NCBI GenBank assembly: GCA_041752735.1
Contig: JBGSVW010000034.1
Location: 27,955-91,954, forward strand
DNA length: 64,000 nt
Source of the DNA: UBA1422 sp041752735
Lineage (GTDB): Bacteria; Bacillota; Clostridia; Peptostreptococcales; Anaerovoracaceae
Reading direction: 5' to 3'
Shown: positions 51,557-60,841 of the stretch, one piece after another
Layout of the letters: every line of letters starts with the position of its first letter
How positions within the stretch are numbered: the first letter of the stretch is position 1
Position numbers and translations under genes: made by a program
Notes under the pieces: model-generated
What the model was told of the DNA's origin: nothing
The model's database searches: none
What the model saw: only the letters and a program-made list of their open reading frames with translations

Positions 51557-52924
51557 TTATTCGTCAAATTTGACGGTGATGCCGGTAAGCTCATCAAATG
51601 GAACAGGTTCGAAGCATTTCTTTTTCATGACAAACTTAACCCAAATCAAGGCATAGGCAGCAAAGCCAATGAGGTACGGCAGAGTGCTCAGCATCAGGTC
51701 AGTTCCCATGATGTAAATGGTATAGACACTGGTGGCAATCCCGATGATTTGAGGAAGTGGATATGCCGGGCTTCTGAACGGCCTGTGCATTTTGGGGAAT
51801 TTTTGTCGTAGGATAATAAGGTCCACTTGAACGATGACGTATGAAATCAGCCATGCGGTACAAGCGGTATAGATTAGTGTCATAATGGAGTTGATATCCA
51901 GCCCGATAAAGAACGGAATGGACATGCAGGCAAATACGGTGAAAATGGCTGCCCAAGGTGTTCTGAAACGGGGATGGATGTAAGCGAAAAATTTGGGAAG
52001 CATCCCATCTCTGGCAAGACCGTAAATCATTCGGGGTACAGCTGCCATATGTGAGTCAGCTGAGCTACCGCCGGCAAAGATGGTTCCTATTGCCAAAGCA
52101 ACCATACCAGCACCACCGTACATTGCTTCTGCGCCGGCCAGTTGTGGTACGACGGAAGTAGTCAATGTTTCAAACGGAGTGTACATCAGGATGGCCTGTC
52201 CAAACAGCATGTCGGCTATGAAAATAACCACTACGCCGCTGATCATTGCTCTTGGAACGTTCTTTTCCGGTTTGACAATTTCTTCTGCCATGGGACAAAC
52301 ATACTCAATACCAATGTAGAGCCAGATGGCACCACCCATGGAAGCGGCAACAGCGCCCCAACCAAACGGGTTGAATTCCACAGGTACCGGTTCTGTGACT
52401 GTACCAATGCCCAATAGGCCACCAATACCAAAGACTACCAGAATACCTATCATGCCGAAGGTCATAATGACTTGAGATCTGCCAAGGAATTCGACGCCCA
52501 GGCAATTGATGATCAGGAAAAATGTCAATAAAATTCCGGCAAAGACCTTGTAGTTGATGCCCCAGATTGCTTCAGCAGCCTGACCTGCAACAAAGCACTC
52601 GGTTGCACCGCCAGCGGTGATGAGTACGATGTATCCGGTAAGCATACCAAAGATGGCCATACTTCTGCCCATGGCGGGAAGGGTATAGTCAACAATCATG
52701 CCTGCGCCTGGAATCGCTGCTGCCAATTCCGCATAGGATGTGGCAATCAGGATACAAGCAACGCCAGCGATGGCGGCCGTGATAATAAATGCCGGGCCGG
52801 TTGCACCAAAGGTAAAGGCCAGGGAAACCATGGTGGTCCCTGCTACTACCAGACCTACTGCGATTCCGAACGATTGCCAGAATCCCAGCACCCTTTTCAG
52901 GGTAACTTCATTTTTTTGAGCCAT
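51557..52924 (-). CDS. APC-superfamily amino acid permease
   Basis: Membrane transporter of 455 aa with about twelve helices. It shows the APC-type stretches SYAELAAAIPGAGMIVDYTLPAMGR and YIGIEYVCPMAEEIVKPEKN. The substrate is probably an amino acid, related amine or ethanolamine-like compound. The gene has AAGGAGG before the ATG and a textbook sigma-54 promoter 56 bp upstream of the start, with a palindrome 180 bp further up. It is transcribed with the alcohol dehydrogenase. The sigma-54 regulator at 54754-56730 is the obvious candidate activator. Confidence 0.92.
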   Translation of the reverse strand: MAQKNEVTLKRVLGFWQSFGIAVGLVVAGTTMVSLAFTFGATGPAFIITAAIAGVACILIATSYAELAAAIPGAGMIVDYTLPAMGRSMAIFGMLTGYIVLITAGGATECFVAGQAAEAIWGINYKVFAGILLTFFLIINCLGVEFLGRSQVIMTFGMIGILVVFGIGGLLGIGTVTEPVPVEFNPFGWGAVAASMGGAIWLYIGIEYVCPMAEEIVKPEKNVPRAMISGVVVIFIADMLFGQAILMYTPFETLTTSVVPQLAGAEAMYGGAGMVALAIGTIFAGGSSADSHMAAVPRMIYGLARDGMLPKFFAYIHPRFRTPWAAIFTVFACMSIPFFIGLDINSIMTLIYTACTAWLISYVIVQVDLIILRQKFPKMHRPFRSPAYPLPQIIGIATSVYTIYIMGTDLMLSTLPYLIGFAAYALIWVKFVMKKKCFEPVPFDELTGITVKFDE

Positions 52925-52979
52925 TGTCTTTCCTCCTTATAAAAAAATAGAGAAATGAAATACTAACGCTTTATAATAA

Positions 52980-52995
52980 AGCAATTCCCGTGCCA
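52980..52995 (-). promoter_or_regulatory. Sigma-54 (-24/-12) promoter of the permease-alcohol dehydrogenase operon
   Basis: On the - strand TGGCACGGGAATTGCT matches the sigma-54 consensus fully, GG and GC ten bases apart. It is nearly identical to the kamA site (TGGCACAAGAATTGCT). Confidence 0.9.
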
Positions 52996-53310
52996 CAATG
53001 GGGTTGTGAAAAACCAATATTTTTTGCTCTACTTTGGTTTGGTTTTTGTGTTGTCACCACAGTCTTTGGAAAAAACCAGTGAGACTAAGCTTATGAAGCC
53101 TATTTAAAAAATTCTTTTCTCCTTGTTTCAGGGGGTTTTGGAATTAAAGTAGGCCATTTTTTTGGTGTTAAAGTAAAAAATGTATCGAATCGATACATTT
53201 TCTGTTCAATCTAGGTCATTCGGTGGAGGTGCCAGGCGTTACTGTTTTATTTTGAAACAGTTTTTTGCTTTTTGTAGCGTTTTGGTACACCCAAGTTTGT
53301 TAAAAAGTTA
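52996..53310. other. Intergenic region with enhancer-like palindrome and a + strand hairpin
   Basis: No gene is visible. It holds the palindrome at 53177-53201. A hairpin ACTGTTT-TATTTTG-AAACAGT (53238-53258) is followed by TTTTTTG on +, although no + gene lies upstream of it. Confidence 0.6.
53177..53201. promoter_or_regulatory. Perfect 11-bp inverted repeat, candidate enhancer for sigma-54 activation
   Basis: AAAATGTATCG-AAT-CGATACATTTT lies about 180 bp upstream of the -24 element of the permease promoter, the usual distance for an activator-binding site looped to sigma-54 RNA polymerase. Confidence 0.6.
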
Positions 53311-54705
53311 TTATGCGACAGGTTTTTTGCTGTTTTCATGAAGCAGCATATGGCCGGGGTTGCTGTCTTCTCGGAGTTGCCCTTCGTTTAATACCAGCTG
53401 CCCGTTGACTAAAACCTGGTGAATTCCCACGGGTGATGCATTGGGATCTCCGATGTTGATATAGTCGGACTGATCAAGGATTTTTTGAATGTCTACAACC
53501 ACCAAGTCCGCATCCTTACCCAAGGCGACCTCCCCTTTGTTGGCAATACCAAATCGTCGGGCTGGAAGTAGGGTGATTTTTTGCACTGCTGTAGTCATGT
53601 CCAGCAGTGAATTTTCTCGTACATATTTTCCAAGAAGGCGCGGAAAGGTTCCACAGGTTTCCGGGTGACCAATGTGCTGGTAGTGAGGTCCGTCCGCTGC
53701 ATTGGTGGAAACGTAAACATAGGGTTTCACCAATGCCTTGGCGATTTCCTTTTCGTCAAAGACAAACGCGGTAATTAGGGTGTTGGGATACTTTTCTCGG
53801 AGCATTGCGAAGGTCTCTTCGTCACAAGGCTCACCTGCCCGGATGCCGGAGGATATGACTATGTTTCGAACTGACTTATTTTTCCCGTATTTGTCACTTA
53901 AGTCTCCATCAAGTATGGGGGCACCGATGCAGGCAGGGTACGCATCATAAAGTCCTGTATCTGCAGTTATGTCCAGACCGGAATCAATGGCTTTGTCGAT
54001 AGCTGCAAGGGCCTGTTCCATGAGTCCTTCAATCCCTACCATGTATGAAAGGTGTAGGATGTGGGCAGCTACGCCGGTTTCCCGGACCACGTCAAAAATC
54101 TCCGCCAAGTTGTTTAGGGCTTCCGGTCCATCCTTTCTCAGGTGGACTACAATTTTTCGGTCATGGGCTTTGGCCACTTCCGCCAGGGCTACGATTTCTC
54201 TGGTGGTGGTTCCCGGGGCAAATTCAAGTCCAAAATGGATGCCAAAAGCTCCACTTTCAAGGAATTCAGAAGCCAGTTGCACCATGGAGTCGATTTCTCC
54301 CTGGGTTGCTTCCCTATATGGGTCCTCAATTCCTGCAGCTTTTCGCAGCGTGAAAGAATGGGAAATATAAAATCCATGGTTGATGAGAAAACCGTCCTCG
54401 GCAATTTTGCGTATGGCAGATCCGTCAAAGTTCCGTTCACCGCCGATGGTGGTGGTGGCTCCTTGACGAAGGAGGCATTCCGCGCTAAAGCGCTTTCCAT
54501 CTACATGGGAATGAAAGTCTATAAATCCAGGCATCACCATTTTGCCGACTGCATCGATGGTTTCTACTCCACGAATCGGCTGGGTGGTAATTTCTTCAAT
54601 GATGCCGTTTCTGATTCCTATATGGTGATTTCGTAAGATCACATCCGGCTCAAAAACCAAAATGTCCGCATTCAGTATGACTAAGTCGTAATCTCTAGTG
54701 ATCAT
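53311..54705 (-). CDS. Amidohydrolase of the N-acyl-D-amino acid deacylase type
   Basis: Metal-dependent amidohydrolase of 464 aa. Features are the HxH-type motif in GFIDFHSHVDGKR, the bridging-ligand region GIHFGLEFAPGTTTREI, KIVVHLRKDG, AHILHLSYM and the DADLVVVD end typical of D-aminoacylases and dihydroorotase-like enzymes. It would cleave N-acyl- (or N-carbamoyl-) D-amino acids. Last gene of the hydantoinase operon, 48 bp after the sigma-54 regulator. It follows that the cluster breaks down cyclic and acylated amino acid derivatives. Confidence 0.85.
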   Translation of the reverse strand: MITRDYDLVILNADILVFEPDVILRNHHIGIRNGIIEEITTQPIRGVETIDAVGKMVMPGFIDFHSHVDGKRFSAECLLRQGATTTIGGERNFDGSAIRKIAEDGFLINHGFYISHSFTLRKAAGIEDPYREATQGEIDSMVQLASEFLESGAFGIHFGLEFAPGTTTREIVALAEVAKAHDRKIVVHLRKDGPEALNNLAEIFDVVRETGVAAHILHLSYMVGIEGLMEQALAAIDKAIDSGLDITADTGLYDAYPACIGAPILDGDLSDKYGKNKSVRNIVISSGIRAGEPCDEETFAMLREKYPNTLITAFVFDEKEIAKALVKPYVYVSTNAADGPHYQHIGHPETCGTFPRLLGKYVRENSLLDMTTAVQKITLLPARRFGIANKGEVALGKDADLVVVDIQKILDQSDYINIGDPNASPVGIHQVLVNGQLVLNEGQLREDSNPGHMLLHENSKKPVA

Positions 54706-54753
54706 CGGTTCGCCTCTATCCCGGTTTTCATATGGTCTTTCATGGGTGTGCCT

Positions 54754-56730
54754 CTATTCTTCCTTGCCTTCAGCAATGCGGTAGATGGTGGATCTTGATA
54801 CGTCCAGCGCCTTGGCGGCCTTGCTGATGTTGCCGTTGTTGTCTTCCAGTACCCGATCCAAATATTTCTTCATGGCGTCTTTCATGCTCAGTCCGTTAAA
54901 CTCACTGTTATACATTATGTTATGGGTTTCTTGTATTTCCAAAGGTAGATCTTTGGGGGAAATAATATTGCCGGAGCACATAATCAGGGCCCGCTCAATG
55001 ACATTGTTCAACTCCCGGATGTTGCCAGGCCAGTCATACTGTTTCAGAGCTTCCATGGCGTTGTCATCCACCCAGACGTTTCTGCGTACCGGTAAATATT
55101 TGTTGATGAAGTGCTGGGTCAATAATGGGATGTCTTCAATCCGCTCCCGAAGGGCCGGCATCATGATATGGAACACGTTGAGCCTGTAAAACAAGTCCTT
55201 TCGGAAGTCTCCGTTATCCACGGCCTTTTGTAGGTCCATGTTGGTGGCAGCGATGACTCGTATATCCACGTCAATTTTTTCGGTGCTGCCGATACGGCTG
55301 ATGGTGCCTTCCTGAAGAACTCGAAGCAGTTTCTTTTGCATCTCCATGGGCATATTGCCGATTTCGTCCAGGAATAGAGTTCCTTTATCAGCTAGTTCCA
55401 ACAGCCCCAGCTTACCTCCGGGTTTGGCTCCGGTGAATGCTCCACTTTCATAGCCGAAAAGCTCCGATTCAAAAAGTTCTTTCGGAATAGCACCGCAGTC
55501 CACCGCCACGAAAGAGTTGTATTTTCTTCCGCTGAAATTGTGGATGGCCTGGGCCAAAATTTCCTTGCCCGTGCCACTTTCTCCCTCCAACAATACTCTG
55601 GAGTTGAACATGCCGGCCTTCTGCGCCATTTCAACAGTTGCACGCAAGGTTGTGGAGTTGCCGATGATGTCGGCGAAGGTGTAATGTGCGGAGTGAACGA
55701 TTTGTTTTGCCATCATCTGAACTTCTTCAACTCTGGTAAAAATCAGGATTTCTCCGATGTTGTCTTCTCCTTTGTCGTAGGTGTTTTTAACATCAATCAG
55801 GCACTTTGCAATTCTTCCGTCGCCTTCCAGGACGATTTCTCTTATTTTGTGGTCCAACCTGGCACTGCTGAGAATTCTTCCAAGACTGGGGTTGGTATGA
55901 ATCGAGTCCGTCACCATGGTGCCAATCAGGTCTACTGATTTGACTCCCAGATAGGAGCACATTTCTTCGTTGACTTCAATGACTTTTCCGGCTACCACAT
56001 AGACAATCCCGTCGGATACCCCGCCCAAAATTGTTTGGAGCTGGCTATTGCTGATCTGCAACTTGTCATTGACTTCCTGGACTTCCAGGGCGTTTTCGAT
56101 TGCTTTCGCCACTGCTGTAACCAGGGCCAGGGTGTGTTTATGTGCCTGCTCGTAATGTCCTGCCATGCTGACCACCCCAAGAATTTCCCCTTTGGGACTC
56201 AGTACCGGGGCAGCCGAACAAGACCAACGGTGCATCTGTTGGATATAATGTTCCGCTCCGGAAATCTGAATGGGGTTTTTGGTGATGATGGATAGGCCGA
56301 CGGCGTTGGTTCCAGCCACGGCTTCGCTTCGGTTGGCCCCTTCAAAAGAATTGGTGTGGACGTTTTGTTTGTCCAGATAATCGTTGCTTAAGCTTTTAAG
56401 AATATATCCGTCCCGGTCGACGAAGTCAACCCGGAAACCGGATTCTTCCACGGTTCCAAATAGGGTAGCCAAAAACGGAGAGATCAGGGCCAGCAAATTC
56501 TTGTTGGCTTCTACTCTGGCGTTGAGTTCTTCCTTGGATAGCAATGGGAGTTTCTCTTCGGAAAGGGCGTCGATGCTCAGGTCTTTGCTCCGCTGCCAAG
56601 AGGCTTTTACCTCATCCCGTAAAACCTTGTTGTCCGGCAAAAGGCCTTCTTTGAGAAATCGAACCCAGGCGTTTTCGTAGGCCAGATGCTCCGCATTATG
56701 TGCATAGAAATAAGGGTTCAGGGTACTCAT
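54754..56730 (-). CDS. Sigma-54-dependent activator with GAF and PAS domains (AcoR type)
   Basis: Enhancer-binding activator of 658 aa. A GAF-type sensor spans about residues 60-215 (GTNAVGLSI, HRWSCSAAPVLSPKGEILGVV as in AcoR-like regulators) and a PAS about 225-325. The AAA+ domain has Walker A GESGTGKE near 370, contact loop GAFTGA and Walker B TLFLDEIG. A Fis-type helix-turn-helix comes at the end (NISKAAKALDVSRSTIYR). Its ATG overlaps the stop of the M20 hydrolase (ATGA), so it is made within the operon. The nearby sigma-54 promoter at 52980-52995 is its most likely target. The small ligand is unknown. Confidence 0.93.
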   Translation of the reverse strand: MSTLNPYFYAHNAEHLAYENAWVRFLKEGLLPDNKVLRDEVKASWQRSKDLSIDALSEEKLPLLSKEELNARVEANKNLLALISPFLATLFGTVEESGFRVDFVDRDGYILKSLSNDYLDKQNVHTNSFEGANRSEAVAGTNAVGLSIITKNPIQISGAEHYIQQMHRWSCSAAPVLSPKGEILGVVSMAGHYEQAHKHTLALVTAVAKAIENALEVQEVNDKLQISNSQLQTILGGVSDGIVYVVAGKVIEVNEEMCSYLGVKSVDLIGTMVTDSIHTNPSLGRILSSARLDHKIREIVLEGDGRIAKCLIDVKNTYDKGEDNIGEILIFTRVEEVQMMAKQIVHSAHYTFADIIGNSTTLRATVEMAQKAGMFNSRVLLEGESGTGKEILAQAIHNFSGRKYNSFVAVDCGAIPKELFESELFGYESGAFTGAKPGGKLGLLELADKGTLFLDEIGNMPMEMQKKLLRVLQEGTISRIGSTEKIDVDIRVIAATNMDLQKAVDNGDFRKDLFYRLNVFHIMMPALRERIEDIPLLTQHFINKYLPVRRNVWVDDNAMEALKQYDWPGNIRELNNVIERALIMCSGNIISPKDLPLEIQETHNIMYNSEFNGLSMKDAMKKYLDRVLEDNNGNISKAAKALDVSRSTIYRIAEGKEE

Positions 56731-58058
56731 GATTTACCTGCTTCCTTCTCCAACAGAGACAGAATCACATCCAGCAGCAAATTGCCTCCGGCATTCAGGT
56801 CGGATTCTTTGGTATCTTCTTCTTTGACGTGACTACGACCCCCGATGCTGGGAACGAAAATCATCCCTGTATCTACAAACTGGGCCATCATGGATGCGTC
56901 GTGGACAGCGCCGCTGCCCATGACCTGAAAATCCAGTCCTCGCAGGTCTGCCAACTCAGTCATACGCTTCACCATGGCATCCGGTAGCAAGATGGCTTTG
57001 TTCTGCGCCACCTCACGGACGGACATGCCCACTTGCCGCTTTTCGCATTCTTCGAGGGCGGCTTCGATAATTTGTTCCATGATCTTTTCTATTACCTTAT
57101 CGTCTTTGTCCCGGACTTCTACGGTGAAAATTACTTTTTCCGGTATGACGTTGGTGCAATTGGGAATCACTTGCAGCTTCCCGGCGGTGGCCACCGGCCC
57201 ATTGCCTGCCACACTGCCAAGATTCCGCTGCCCCAAAATGCTGCCAGTCCCCCGGTGGCCCGATGCCCGGCCGGCGATTTTTTCTACAAGCAGAATGCAG
57301 GCAGCCGCTGCCGTCAGGGCATCCCGTCGCCCATCCATGGGCGACGCGCCGGCATGGTTGCCCAAACCGGTCAACTCAAACTCCACAAGCCGCATCCCAA
57401 AGATGGAATCCACAATGCCAATCCCAATGCCTTCCCGCTCCAGTACCGGACCTTGCTCAATGTGCATCTCCACCATGGCCTCAATGTCGGTAAAGTCCCA
57501 CGGTAAGCCCGGCAGGGTTGGCACGGGGCTTGCGCCACCGGCCTCACTTATGATGCCGGCGGTCTTCAGCATCTCTCCCAGGGACACGCCGTCCCTGTTT
57601 TTGAGATAGTCAAGCTGAGCCGGTCCGTAGATGCCTGCGATGAACTTGCTGCCGGTGAGGGTGGAATCAAAGTTGGATCCTTCTTCTTCGGCAAAGATTA
57701 CCACTTCAAAGTTTTTATTGAACTGTCGGCCGGATTCCGCCAAGGTGCGAAGGACTTCCAGGGCCGAAACGGACCCATAGGCACCGTCCAGCCAGCCACC
57801 GTTACGGACGGTGTCTATGTGGGAGCCGGCCAGGATGGTTTTTTGGTGTGGCCGGTTCCCGGGCAGGCCGATGCGGATGTTACCGACGCCGTCCTGATGC
57901 CAGTTGGCGCCTATGGCGTCGGCGATTTCTCGGAGGTAGGCGCGGGCCTGCCGGTCCATGTCACCATAAGAAAACCGGGTGACTCCCTCTTGCGGAGTAT
58001 CGGTCAAAGTACGTAAATGTTTTAAGTCGTCTATCAGCCGTTGGCTATTCATTTTCAT
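56727..58058 (-). CDS. Zn-dependent M20 amidohydrolase (N-carbamoyl-L-amino acid hydrolase / allantoate amidohydrolase family)
   Basis: Predicted 443-aa hydrolase of the hydantoinase/carbamoylase family. Metal-binding residues lie in GSHIDTVRNGGWLDGAYG, FAEEEGSNF, EMHIEQGPVLE and a late histidine (SHVKEEDT). It hydrolyses N-carbamoyl amino acids made by the hydantoinase whose stop lies one base upstream of this start (ATG 58058). A second ATG lies at 58052. No separate ribosome site is visible, so translation is probably coupled. The stop overlaps the next start. Confidence 0.92.
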   Translation of the reverse strand: MKMNSQRLIDDLKHLRTLTDTPQEGVTRFSYGDMDRQARAYLREIADAIGANWHQDGVGNIRIGLPGNRPHQKTILAGSHIDTVRNGGWLDGAYGSVSALEVLRTLAESGRQFNKNFEVVIFAEEEGSNFDSTLTGSKFIAGIYGPAQLDYLKNRDGVSLGEMLKTAGIISEAGGASPVPTLPGLPWDFTDIEAMVEMHIEQGPVLEREGIGIGIVDSIFGMRLVEFELTGLGNHAGASPMDGRRDALTAAAACILLVEKIAGRASGHRGTGSILGQRNLGSVAGNGPVATAGKLQVIPNCTNVIPEKVIFTVEVRDKDDKVIEKIMEQIIEAALEECEKRQVGMSVREVAQNKAILLPDAMVKRMTELADLRGLDFQVMGSGAVHDASMMAQFVDTGMIFVPSIGGRSHVKEEDTKESDLNAGGNLLLDVILSLLEKEAGKS

Positions 58059-58059
58059 G

Positions 58060-59454
58060 TTATTTGTACGCATCGCCGAAGGGTTTGCCGGGGATGAATT
58101 GACCCTGTCCCTTTTGGCCGATGTACTTTCCTTCTTCGACGATGATGTTGCCTCGGAGAAGCACAGTTTCTGCGCGACCCTTCTGTTTGAATCCCTCAAA
58201 CGGACAATAATCCACGCCTTCCAGGTTGTTTTTTACTGAAATGATGCCGTCATACTTTGGATCAAAGATGACTACGTCACCATCGAAGCCAACTTCCAGC
58301 TGACCTTTCTTTTCCATTCCGTTGATTTTGGCCGGCATGGTCGCAAAGAGATCTACCAGTTTGCTCCTAGTAATTTTGTCTTTTTCGACGCCATAGGTCC
58401 ATAGAATGTTCAAGCGGTTTTGCATGCTGGGTGCACCGTTGGGGATGTCGGCAAAGGATTTGCCTTCGCCAAAGCCCATGTGTTTCTGATTTTCCCAGTC
58501 AAATCCGCAGTGGTCGGAGCTTACTGCGTTGAGCCACTTATTGTCGATGGACTGCCACAGGGCGGTGCGGTGTTCTTCGGTTCGAAGAGCCGGGGAACAG
58601 ACGAATTTGGCACCATGGAATCCAGGCATGGCTAGGTTTTCCATATCCAAAACCAGGTAGTGGGTGCAGGTCTCGCCGTATATTTTCTGGCCTCTTCCGT
58701 AAGCCTGTTTGATTTCTTCAATGGCTTCCTTGGCTGAAACATGAACCACGTAAAGTGGCGCATCGGCCAGTTCCGCCAGATAAATGGCTCGTCTGGTGGC
58801 TTCGGCTTCCACCACCGGTGGTCTTGATACTGCATGATAATAGGGTTCTGTTTTGCCCTCGGCAATGAGTTTCTTAGTGAGCACGTCGATCATCTCAGCA
58901 TTTTCCGCATGGACCATCACGGTCACACCGGCTTCTTTTCCTTTGATGAGTGCTTTGAGGATGGCATCGTCGTCCGCATGGAAAAACATCCCTTTGTATG
59001 CCATGAACAGTTTCATGGTGGGGTAGCCTTTGACGGCCAGATCAGGAATTTCTTCGATAACTTCATCCCGTGGGTCGGTCATGACAATGTGGAATCCATA
59101 ATCCACCATGGCCAGGCCATCCACATCGGTTTTGCGGTAATCCTCGATGGACTCCACCAATCCTTTACCGGCCTCTTGATTGACGAATTCAATTAAAGTT
59201 GTGGTACCTCCCACCGCTGCGGCGTTGGAGGTTTCAAACCCACGAACTTTACTTCCTTTGTAGTTGAAGGAAAAATGTACGTGCTGGTCCACTCCGCCGG
59301 GTAGAACGTATTTGCCGGTGGCATCAATGATCTTATCCGCAGGCATATTTAAATCCTTGCCGATGGCTTTGATGGTTTCTCCCTCGATAAAAAGGTCCGC
59401 CAAAAATTCCGTCTCGGCGGTGACGATGGTGCCGTTTCTGATTAATGTTGTCAT
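58060..59454 (-). CDS. hydA: Dihydropyrimidinase / D-hydantoinase
   Basis: Cyclic amidohydrolase of 464 aa that opens dihydropyrimidine or hydantoin rings. The metal site shows GGVDQHVHFSF (HxH), the carbamylated lysine in PTMKLFMAYKG, VMVHAENAEM and VVHVSAKEAIEEI (histidines), and the aspartate in SDHCGFDW. Normal length. With the carbamoyl hydrolase next door it forms the standard two-step route from hydantoins or dihydropyrimidines to amino acids. Its ATG overlaps the Fic gene stop by four bases. Confidence 0.95.
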   Translation of the reverse strand: MTTLIRNGTIVTAETEFLADLFIEGETIKAIGKDLNMPADKIIDATGKYVLPGGVDQHVHFSFNYKGSKVRGFETSNAAAVGGTTTLIEFVNQEAGKGLVESIEDYRKTDVDGLAMVDYGFHIVMTDPRDEVIEEIPDLAVKGYPTMKLFMAYKGMFFHADDDAILKALIKGKEAGVTVMVHAENAEMIDVLTKKLIAEGKTEPYYHAVSRPPVVEAEATRRAIYLAELADAPLYVVHVSAKEAIEEIKQAYGRGQKIYGETCTHYLVLDMENLAMPGFHGAKFVCSPALRTEEHRTALWQSIDNKWLNAVSSDHCGFDWENQKHMGFGEGKSFADIPNGAPSMQNRLNILWTYGVEKDKITRSKLVDLFATMPAKINGMEKKGQLEVGFDGDVVIFDPKYDGIISVKNNLEGVDYCPFEGFKQKGRAETVLLRGNIIVEEGKYIGQKGQGQFIPGKPFGDAYK

Positions 59455-60650
59455 TGTGTTTCCTCCTTGAAATACTCTAAATTGATATCATAGACCTTTC
59501 GCCGTCCTTCTTTTGTGACAGTGATGATTCCGGACGGTAAGCGGGTCAAATGGTTTCGTACCGTTGAATGGCTTAGTTGAAGTTTTTGTGCGATTTCCTC
59601 AACCGATAACCCTTTCTGTGCGAAAAGGCCATACTGCAAGAGCAAATCCATCATACGTTTTCCGGTCACATCATATGAAATGCCTTGGCTCAATTCCTTT
59701 TCAAAGCGCCGCACCATGTTGATCCTTCCAGTCAAGTCTTCTAGCAGCTCTTCTGCTGCGGAACGTAACAGCTCCAGAAACATAATGACAAATGGCGTCA
59801 GGTCTCCTCGGTTGTTTGGATCGTTTGTCATCTTGAATGCTTTGTAATATTTGTCTTGCTGGTTTTTTAAGGTTAAGGATAGTCTGAAGCTGATGAGTGG
59901 GCTTAAACTCTCTGCCAGCATTTTGCTACTGATGAATCTGGCAACTCTGCCATTGCCATCATAAAAGGGGTGGATGTATCCAAATAGGTAATGAAAAACG
60001 CTGATTCGAAGAAATTGTTCTATAGATTCATTTTGCAATATTTCAACCGCTTTGTCCATCGCAGAAATAATTTTTTCTTCAGGATTAATACCAGTGTGAA
60101 TCAATCTATCATGTTTGTTTTTGACGTATACCAGATCTTGACGGAACAGTGCCCCATCAAGCAGGAACTGTTGTCCTTTTCTGATGATTTCATCCCCTAC
60201 CAACTCGTCATAAATACCCCTTACATCTTGGGGCGTTTGAAGCACGATTGGGGTTTCCAACTCTTTGTAAAGCCGAACAATGCCGTTAAGCCATCGTAGG
60301 TTTTTCTTGAGGGTTGGCCCATTTTCAAGGATGCGGCGTATATCCTGCCTGGTACTGGCAATGCCCTCAATTTCATTGGTCCGTTTCACCTCTTCAATCA
60401 AACAAGTCGCCTGGTATTGGATCAGGGAAACGTCAGACAGCTGTTGCACCAAAGTCCGAACCTTCTTGTCGACCCGATGGATTTCATTGCACAGCAATAG
60501 TATTTCATGATTGCAAATCAAAAATGCCGGGAATCCGCTAATAGATATTGAAAAGCGAAATGTTTCTTCGCCTTCAAACCGACTTATGTAAGTCGTCTCG
60601 TAATCGTCCGGTGACGCATAGTATATTTTTGAAAGGTTTTTGTATTTCAT
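59451..60650 (-). CDS. Fic-domain protein (AMP-transferase family) with C-terminal winged helix
   Basis: Fic-family protein of 399 aa. The active-site loop HPFYDGNGRVARF is complete. An N-terminal inhibition motif TNEIEG (pattern S/T-x-x-x-E-G/N) marks a class II, self-inhibited enzyme. The C-terminal ~70 residues form a winged helix (YGLFAQKGLSVEEIAQKLQLSHSTVRNHL). It can transfer AMP or another nucleotide part to a protein target. Unusually it heads the hydantoinase operon, overlapping hydA by ATGA. I start at ATG 60650 (AAAGGCG upstream); GTG 60656 is possible. A pentanucleotide repeat lies 34 bp upstream. Confidence 0.92.
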   Translation of the reverse strand: MKYKNLSKIYYASPDDYETTYISRFEGEETFRFSISISGFPAFLICNHEILLLCNEIHRVDKKVRTLVQQLSDVSLIQYQATCLIEEVKRTNEIEGIASTRQDIRRILENGPTLKKNLRWLNGIVRLYKELETPIVLQTPQDVRGIYDELVGDEIIRKGQQFLLDGALFRQDLVYVKNKHDRLIHTGINPEEKIISAMDKAVEILQNESIEQFLRISVFHYLFGYIHPFYDGNGRVARFISSKMLAESLSPLISFRLSLTLKNQQDKYYKAFKMTNDPNNRGDLTPFVIMFLELLRSAAEELLEDLTGRINMVRRFEKELSQGISYDVTGKRMMDLLLQYGLFAQKGLSVEEIAQKLQLSHSTVRNHLTRLPSGIITVTKEGRRKVYDINLEYFKEETQ

Positions 60651-60683
60651 TTGCACGCCTTTCTATGCCAGATTTGTTTTGTA

Positions 60684-60707
60684 CTATTCTATTCTATTCT
60701 ATTCTAT
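60684..60707. repeat. Pentanucleotide repeat (CTATT)n in the fic promoter region
   Basis: Almost five copies of CTATT. On the - strand this gives overlapping TAGAAT hexamers, which look like -10 elements. Slippage could change promoter strength or spacing. Confidence 0.85.
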
Positions 60708-60730
60708 CAACATTCTACTACGATAACGAT

Positions 60731-60787
60731 AAAAAACAAGCCCAACTTATTAAAATTCATATCATTTTAACAAGTTAGGCTTGTTTT
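60731..60787 (-). terminator. Terminator of the lipoprotein amidohydrolase gene
   Basis: A long imperfect hairpin (AAAACAAGCC-AACTT..TTAAAAT / ATTTTAA..AAGTT-GGCTTGTTTT), with T-rich flank on -, lies about 55 bp past the stop at 60842. Confidence 0.8.
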
Positions 60788-60841
60788 ATGTGTTTTGTTT
60801 ATTAATTATTATGCTTTTTTAACAAGCTATGCCTTATTTTC

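Noticed and set aside
53238..53265. Terminator on + at 53.25 kb
   Set aside because: Hairpin with T-run exists, but no + gene precedes it; it is mentioned only as part of the intergenic region.
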